Below, piece by piece: positions 33,469 to 41,800 of a stretch of DNA of 47,199 nt. The DNA lies in contig CACOFQ010000011.1 of the NCBI GenBank assembly GCA_902626505.1, positions 1 through 47,199 of the forward strand. The letters are read 5' to 3'. This DNA is from an uncultured Marinoscillum sp. (lineage in GTDB: Bacteria > Bacteroidota > Bacteroidia > Cytophagales > MED-G16). Position 1 is the first letter of the stretch. Each line of letters opens with the position of its first letter. Position numbers and translations under genes: made by a program. Below the pieces are notes generated by a model, which was not told where the DNA came from, searched no databases, and saw only the letters and a list, made by a program, of their open reading frames with translations.

Positions 33469-35790
33469 ATGAGAATATTACTTTTTTATATTATTCTGTT
33501 TTTACCCTTGACCACGTTAGCTCAGGAAGTAGAAGATAAAAGAAGTAGTTACCCTTTATTTGAGTTGAGTAAGGGTAATGACAACACAAAAAATATTAAT
33601 TGGGGAAATTTTCACTTCAGCAATGAAAGTTTCAGGAAAGCTGCTGACAGATACGAGAAAGTTGATAATCCTAGTGTAGAGATTCAAAGGAAACTGGCTA
33701 AAGCATACATAGAGCTTGATTCTATTGATAAGGCTCTTGTGATGTTTGAGACAATAATTAATGCGGATGAAGACATCGAGACTGAAGATTTCTTAAATCT
33801 TTCGCAGTTACAAGATCAGGTGGGGATGTACAACGAGGCAAATAAAAACAGAAAGAAATATGCTAGGCAGAAGGCTAGGGAAGTAAGGGTCTCTCTTTTT
33901 GAGACAGAAGATAACTACTACCAAAAGCTTTTAAATTCTGTTAGTAAATATGACCTTAAAAACCTTGAGACTAACACTGAAATGTCAGATTTTGGTGGAT
34001 ACGCAATTCGATCTGGTGAAGAGGGAGAAGATATTAGTATGATGTTTACCTCATCAGGTATTCAAAATACTGGTAAAATCAGTAGAGGGAAATACATTAG
34101 ACCAGAAAAACCAACTTTTAATCTTTTCTCTTCTGAATTCTCTGAAGATAGCATTAGCTCCTCTAACGCAAAATTAGTTGGTGGTGCTGAGATGAATACA
34201 GCTTTTCAGGATGGCCCTGCAGTAATAACTGAAGACGGCAATTCCATATATTTTACAAGGTCTGGGACAAAATCTGGTAAAGATGATGCTCTTCACTTGA
34301 ATATTTATTTTGCAAGTTATAATAATGGAACTCTCTCAAAAGTTAGGAATTTATCATTTAATAATGACGAGTATTCTGTTATGCACCCTTCAATTACTAA
34401 AGACGGGAAAAGGCTTTATTTCTCTTCTAATATGCCTAACGGATTAGGCGGATTTGATATATATTATGTAAATATTAGTAGAAACGGTAGGTATTCACAG
34501 CCTGTAAACCTTGGTCCTGGTATAAATACTGAGGGTAATGAAGTTTTTCCTTTTATCTATAGCGACAATGTTCTTTTCTTCTCTTCTAGTGCTCATCCAG
34601 GCTTAGGGGGGTTAGATGTTTACATGACCGTAGACCTTGGCTCTGAAAACCAAGAAGTTGTTAATTTAGGTGCCCCATTTAATACGTCGAAAGACGACTT
34701 CTGCTTTTACATAGACTCAAAATTTAAATTTGGATATATCTCTTCAAATAGACCTGGTGGTAAAGGGGAGGACGATATCTATTCTTTTAAAATTGATATA
34801 CCCCCACCTTTTGGTGTAGATGACTACTATACTATGGCAAGAGGAGATACTCTTGTTTTAGGTGATATGGGAGTTTTAGTTAATGATGGAGAGATCACCG
34901 GAACGTCATACGATATATTACAGGGACTTGTAGCTAGAACTACAATTTTAGATGATCTACCAACAAAAGGTAGTCTAGATTTTAAAGATAATGGAACATT
35001 TTCTTACATAAATACAGAAACAACTGCACAGCTTGATTCATTTACCTACATAGTATCAAACGGACCTCTTGAGAGTGAGCCTGTTAATGTAAGAATAAAA
35101 ATTATTGATCCTACTGTTCCTCTTGCTCAGCAAGACCAGATAATATTTAATCCTGGAGAGCCTGTTCGTATCTTAACGGATACTTTACTTGCTAACGACT
35201 CTGATCCTGGAGGAGATGAGCTAGAAGCTATAATTATCGGAGAACCTCAATTTGGAGAAATAGTTTTTACAGATGGTGGTGGCGTAGATTATATACCTGA
35301 CGATGAAATTCCATATACTTCCGACACGATATTTTATGTGGCTTCAGATGGAGTTATGTCTGACACAAGTTTCGTTGTTCTTAGTAAGTTAGCAGTCGGT
35401 GTTGACCTTGCTGACATCATTGAAATTAATCCAATTTATTTCGACTTTGATAAGGCAAATATCAGGCCAGATGCAGCTATAGAATTAGATAAAATTGTAG
35501 AAGTAATGAAAGATTATCCAGATATGGTAATCGAATTAGGTTCTCATACTGACTGTAGGGGTTCCGATGAGTATAACCTCTACCTATCTGACAGAAGGGC
35601 AAAATCATCAGCAGCGTATATCCAAGAAAGAATTGACAATGCTGAGAGGATATATGGTAAAGGTTTTGGAGAGACAACACCAAATGTTCCAAGTACAAAT
35701 GGTTGTCGTTCCCTCACAGAACAGCAACATCAGCTAAATAGGAGAACTGAGTTTATTATCGTTGAACTTGGTGGTGCCAGGACTCAATAA
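33469..35790 (+). CDS. OmpA-family protein with TPR, PD40 and cadherin-like domains
   Basis: This 773-aa envelope protein probably links the secretion complex or cargo to peptidoglycan. After a signal peptide (cleavage near TLAQ) come TPR-like helices (about 40-140), PD40/WD40-like blades (KDGKRLYFSSNMP, GGFDIYYV, LGGLDVYM, GYISSNRPGGKGEDDIYSF; about 240-440), two Ig/cadherin-like domains of the VxVNDGE / LANDSDPGGDEL kind (about 445-640), and a C-terminal OmpA domain (about 650-765) with IYFDFDKANIRPDA, GSHTDCRGSDEYN, LSDRRA and NRRTEF. Asp and Arg residues expected to bind peptidoglycan are present. TPR-PD40-OmpA proteins next to PorP/SprF are common in Bacteroidota; the cadherin-like pair in between is less usual. 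It starts 2 bp after the PorP/SprF stop. Confidence 0.92.
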   Translation: MRILLFYIILFLPLTTLAQEVEDKRSSYPLFELSKGNDNTKNINWGNFHFSNESFRKAADRYEKVDNPSVEIQRKLAKAYIELDSIDKALVMFETIINADEDIETEDFLNLSQLQDQVGMYNEANKNRKKYARQKAREVRVSLFETEDNYYQKLLNSVSKYDLKNLETNTEMSDFGGYAIRSGEEGEDISMMFTSSGIQNTGKISRGKYIRPEKPTFNLFSSEFSEDSISSSNAKLVGGAEMNTAFQDGPAVITEDGNSIYFTRSGTKSGKDDALHLNIYFASYNNGTLSKVRNLSFNNDEYSVMHPSITKDGKRLYFSSNMPNGLGGFDIYYVNISRNGRYSQPVNLGPGINTEGNEVFPFIYSDNVLFFSSSAHPGLGGLDVYMTVDLGSENQEVVNLGAPFNTSKDDFCFYIDSKFKFGYISSNRPGGKGEDDIYSFKIDIPPPFGVDDYYTMARGDTLVLGDMGVLVNDGEITGTSYDILQGLVARTTILDDLPTKGSLDFKDNGTFSYINTETTAQLDSFTYIVSNGPLESEPVNVRIKIIDPTVPLAQQDQIIFNPGEPVRILTDTLLANDSDPGGDELEAIIIGEPQFGEIVFTDGGGVDYIPDDEIPYTSDTIFYVASDGVMSDTSFVVLSKLAVGVDLADIIEINPIYFDFDKANIRPDAAIELDKIVEVMKDYPDMVIELGSHTDCRGSDEYNLYLSDRRAKSSAAYIQERIDNAERIYGKGFGETTPNVPSTNGCRSLTEQQHQLNRRTEFIIVELGGARTQ

Positions 35791-35851
35791 TATTATTAAA
35801 TACAATTTCCGTTATTAATTATTTAAATCTGATAACTATATTTATAGTCTT

Positions 35852-38800
35852 ATGAGATTTATTTTACCTCTCCTGATTTTATCTATAAATGTATTTTCAC
35901 AGTCATCTGTTCACTATATTGGCCCAGTTCACTCTAACCAAAAAAACACACTTTATGCAAAAGAACAGTATATTTATGTGACATCTCCCTATAACGAAGG
36001 CCCCGTATACGTTAAAATTTCTAAGTTTGGTACATTCCAGACAATTAGATTAGAAATGGATATTGGGCGATCTATATCCTATAAAGTTGGTGAGGATGAC
36101 GAAACACCTCTAGTAATAACAACTGAAGATCTAGGTAAAAATCTATCAGATAAAGGAATGAAGGTAGAGGGTTTTAAGGATTATGCTCTAACTCAACCAA
36201 TACCCATTTTTGTAGAGACTAGATTTCAGGCTGGAAATTATGAGGCAAACCCTCAGACGCAGTATACGAGTTGGAATGAGGGCGAACCAAATGATTGTTG
36301 TAATGATAGTGAAGATGGTCAAGAGGATTATACCCACATATGGTTTAATGGGCTATGGAATGATTTGTACAATACAGATAACCTTCCATTTGTTATTGAA
36401 TTTGATTATAATATTGAAGATCTTGGAAATAATTATATTTTTCTCGGTTTATTTGATGGACATAGCTACTTTATATCTAATTATAAAAGGAACTGGGGAG
36501 AATCAAGGAATATAGCAATTAGTCTTGGGGGTTATTTAGTAAGTATTAATACCCAAGAAGAGCAAAATAAAATAGTTGAATGGTTTAATGAACTTCAAGA
36601 ACAAGAAGAAGACCTTTTTACTTATAATAATTATGGACCGTGGATAGGTCTATTTCAAGATTCCTCGGATCCGCTTTATTCAGAACCTTCAGGGGGATGG
36701 AGGTGGGATGATGGCTCATCACTAAACTATTTTGAGAGGCAACAGGCAAACTCATCATTTCTTAAAGGTGAGTCCGCTCCAGGAAGAACATTTCGACTTG
36801 GTCACGGAATAACTAATATCCAGTCTACCCACAGAAGGGTATTTTTTACGGCACTGGCAGTTGAAGAGGGAAATACAAATGTAACATTAAGTGAACTTGG
36901 GTCTGGCTGGGAACATGTCTTAGGGAATACTGATGACTACGAGATAGATTCAGAGGGAAATTATACATTTTCTCTCAGTCAATATCAAACCCATGCTTTT
37001 GCTTTGGATAATGTACCAGGTTCACCAGAACAAAATTTAGATGCTTTAGTTGGTGCTTTAGTAGAATCTGATAAAAATATTGTGATAAATGTAGGATTCT
37101 GGGGTGGGAGTAACTCATGGCAAGGTAATGGAAGAGATATCGGATTTGATCAAATAAAACCAATCGATAATGTTTCTAATGAGTATATATTCATGAGAGC
37201 AGCGGGACAGATCAATGTTAATGGACAACCAAGTAATACAAATGAATACCCAATAATTGTTGCTCACGAGGATAATACTAGATTGTGGTTATATACAAAC
37301 GCTGAAGATACTTCTACTACTGCTCCCGATTATATTTTAAATAAAGGAGAGTACCAAGTTCTTTACTTTGGGCAGCAAAATGTTAGTACCGAAGAACATA
37401 TTTATCTTCTATCTAATAAGCGAGTGTATGGATATCAGAACATGGCTGGACAAGACGGAAGCGCAACAAAACAGGCTATGATGCTTGTAAATGGAATAAA
37501 TCCTATGGCCTCAAATAAAATTGATGGAATATATAACATAGAAGACATAGCAAGCACTAAATTTGAGATGTCTCTTAAGATATTGACATCAACTGGAGCT
37601 GATTTAAAATTAAATGATCTAGAAGCTAACATATTTAATCCTATTACTGAAGAGATTATAGGTAGAGAAGATTTTTCATGGTATTATTTTGATAATAGTG
37701 ACCTTGAAACAATCCTTCCACTAGGTCCTAACAAAAGGCTAACAATTGAGTCTGATGGTCCAGTTTATGGTCAGTATTATGGGTACAATGCTGTACAAGG
37801 TCTTGCTGGCTACTTCTACTCGTACTCCGATTTTGATAAAGACGGTATAACTGACGCAGATGACCTAGATGATGATAATGATGGAATTTTAGATGTATGG
37901 GAAGGAGATTTAGATAATGATGGAGACGGACTTTTGAATAGATACGACTTAGATTCTGATGGAGATGGTTGTTATGACGTTGTTGAAGCTGGTTTTAGAG
38001 ATCATGATGACAACGGAATTTTAGGGTACGGAACAAGTCAAGGAGTATATGTAGACTCAAAAGGTAGAGTTATAAAGAATAATGATAATACGGATGTATT
38101 AGATGGGTATACTTATCCAGTGGATAGAGATAATAATTTTATTGATGATTTTAGGGAATCAGGATTTAAGGTAAATATTTTAAAACATCCCCAAGATATT
38201 GTTCTTGATCCTTGCCCAGATGCAGATAATGATAATATATTTTTTGAGGTTAAAGGACAGGGTAAAAATATTTCTTATAAGTGGTGGGTAAGAAAGAATA
38301 GTGATGAATCTTGGAGTTTTCTTGATCAAACCAAATACGAAAATATTTTCTCTAATAAGCTTAAAATAATTGATTTTGATACATCGATGGTTGGTAACGA
38401 GTACATGGTAATACTAGAAACAAGAGGCTATCAGTGTGGTGTTAATGACACCTCAGATATAGTTACAATTTCAATGAAACCTGATAATGACAATGACTGT
38501 GTGCCAGATGATGTTGATTTAGATGATGATAATGATGGTATCTTTGATTTAGAGGAAGGTGATGGTGATATCGATAATGATGGAATTCCCAATCTATTTG
38601 ATTTAGATTCTGATGGGGATAATTGTTTTGATGTCATTGAAGCTGGGTTCAGTGATGATGATGAAGATGGTATTCTTTGTTTATCTCCTGTAATTGTAGA
38701 CTCATTAGGTGTTGTTGTTGCTTGCAAAGCAGAGCTAGAATGTTCACCATTGAACATTACAAATTACAATACGGTTGGATCTGCTCAATTTATATCATCA

Positions 38801-41800
38801 GATAGCTCATATCTTCTTACTGAACAGAAAAATAACCAATCAGGAGCTGTGTGGTCACTTGATAGAATTGATTTATCTGAAGAATTTGAAGTGCAAGCTA
38901 AACTTAACCTTGGATCTTTTACTTCTAATGGTGCTGATGGAATTGCATTTGTTTTACAACCCCTCTCTTCAAACCAAGGGTCACAGGGTGGAGGAATTGG
39001 TTACATGGGAATTTCACCATCACTTGCAGTAGAATTTGATACATGGAAAAATAGTGCTGACCCATTTGACAACGACCATGCTGCAATCCATCTAAATGGT
39101 GATATTTCAGTTTATTATAACGAAATTGACCTTGGAGAAATAGAAGATGGTGAGTACCACGACCTACTTATTAAATGGAACAGTTCATCATATATACTAG
39201 AGGTTTATTGGGATGGGTCTATGATAATTTCCTATCAAAATGATATTGTTTCTAATGTATTTAATGGTTATTCAAACGTCTACTACGGTTTTACTGCTGC
39301 TACAGGTGGTTCAATTAACAGTCAGAGTGTAATAATAATAGGAACATGTACAGCATCTGGTCTAGGACAAGATGTAGAAGATGGATATACAGACCCATTA
39401 GATTTAGATTTAAATGGTCTAAAGGATTATAAGGAAATAAGCGTTGGTCCGGTTATAACATCAGACCCTCAATCAGTTGAAGTCGCTGTTGATAGACCAG
39501 CATCCTTTAGTGTAAGTATAAATTATGATGGCCCACTAACATATCAGTGGCAACTTAATTTAGGAAATGGTTGGTTAAATTTAGAAGATACAATTACGTA
39601 CTCAGGAATAAATACAACAACATTATCAATAGATAGTGTTGACCAAATAATGGACGGTAGTATGTATAGGTTAATGGTTTCATCAGCATTGATTTGTTCT
39701 GAGCCTGTATTTTCTTCTCTTGCTATTTTAAATGTTCTCCCAGATAATGACAGAGATAAAATTCCAGATAGAGATGATTTAGATGACGATAACGATGGGA
39801 TATACGATTTAGATGAGGGTGATGGTGATATTGATAATGATGGTATACCAAATATATTTGATTTAGATTCAGATAATGACGGTTGTTTTGATGCGATAGA
39901 AGCAGGGTTCCAAGATTCAGATAATGACGGTCTTCTCGGGATGAGTCCTGTAGAAGTTAATTCATTAGGTGTTGTTATATCTAATACATCTGGTTACGGT
40001 ACTCCTGAGGATAGAGACAATAACACTATTTATGACTTTTTAGAAGAAGGATCATCTATATCAATAATTTCTAATCCATCAAGCGTTTCAATAATTGAGA
40101 CAAGAGATGCACGTTATGAGATTACACTTAACTCAGTAGGAACTGTACTTTATCAGTGGCAAGTATCAGAAGACCAAGGTGCTACCTGGAAAAATATTCA
40201 AAATGATAACGTGTATTCTGGGTCTCAATCATCAACACTTATACTAACTGACGCTCCTTTAGAATTTAATGATTATCAGTTTAAGGTTCTAGTTTCAACT
40301 CCTGCGTATTTATGTGATGAGGATATTGAGTCAAGCGTAGCGCTTACTGTTCTTCCAGATAATGATAAGGATGGAATAGCTGATGAAGATGATTTGGATG
40401 ATGATAATGATGGAATTCTTGATATTTATGAGGGAATTGGTGATCTAGATAATGACGGAATTCCAAATGTTTTTGACTTAGACTCTGATAATGATGGCTG
40501 TTCTGATGTTATTGAGTCAGGGTGTACTGATCCAGATAATGATGGAATTCTTGGTATTTCTCCAGTAAAAGTAGATGGATTAGGTGTGGTAGTAGATAAA
40601 TATATAGCAAAATATGATTTTAGTGGTAATGGAGATGATTCATCTGGAAATGGTATTCATGGTATTTTGACAAAAACCTTAATAGGAAAAGATAGATTTG
40701 GAATACCAAGTTCATCATATCTTTTCGATGGTAAGGAGAGCATTTTTAAAGTTTTACATGATAGTATTTTAGATTTATCAATCTATGATAGATTCTCGAT
40801 TTCCATGTGGGTAAAACCAAACTCTTCACTTAATCAAAATGAAAAAACTGTTTTTATAGAGAAAAGAGATGAAGATATTGGTTGGAGTTATCATTATTCA
40901 CATGATGAAGATACCACTAGAATAATATTTAGCGATGTTACAAAAAGTTTAATCGTTTCTAAAGAAATTTATTTGAATGTTAACGACTGGTATCATCTTG
41001 TTATACAAAAAGATAATGACATTTTTACGCATTTTATAAATGGAGACACGCTCGTGTCTATATCACAAAATACAAGTTTAAATGATAATAAATCTCCACT
41101 TTATGTAGGAGGATCTGGTGACCTGTCAATGATGTTTAATGGAGAAATTGATGATATAATTATTGCTGGAAATTATGGATTCTGTAATTACAAAGAACCA
41201 AGTGACGATAATGATTCTGGCATTTATGATTTCCTTGAGTACGGAGGGTCAGTAGTTTTAGATTCTATTACAGAATCTAAATTAATAACTGAACAAACTA
41301 GCACTTATTTTGCTGTCTCATCTTCCTCTTTAAGTGAAATAAGCTACTTATGGCAGTTCTCCTCAGATGATGGTGACTCGTGGATAAATATTGAAGATTC
41401 TACATTCTATAGTGGCTTTTTAAGTGATACATTGCGAATAATTAATGCTCCATTATCATTTAACAAAAATTTATATAGGGTTATTTTATCTACCCCTTCA
41501 TTCAAATGTGGAGAGATTATTAATTCTTCTGCCAGAGAATTAGTAGTACTTCCTGATAATGATGTAGATGGTATACCTGACTCTCAAGATCTTGATGATG
41601 ATAATGACGGTATTTATGACTTAGATGAAGGTGATGGTGACTTAGATGGAGATGGTATCATAAATATGTTTGATCTAGATTCTGATGGAGATGGATGTTA
41701 CGATGTTCTCGAAGCTGGCTTTTATGACTCGGACATAGATGGTATTTTGGGAAGTAGCCCGGTAACTGTTGATGATAAGGGACTGGTCACTAGTGGTGGT

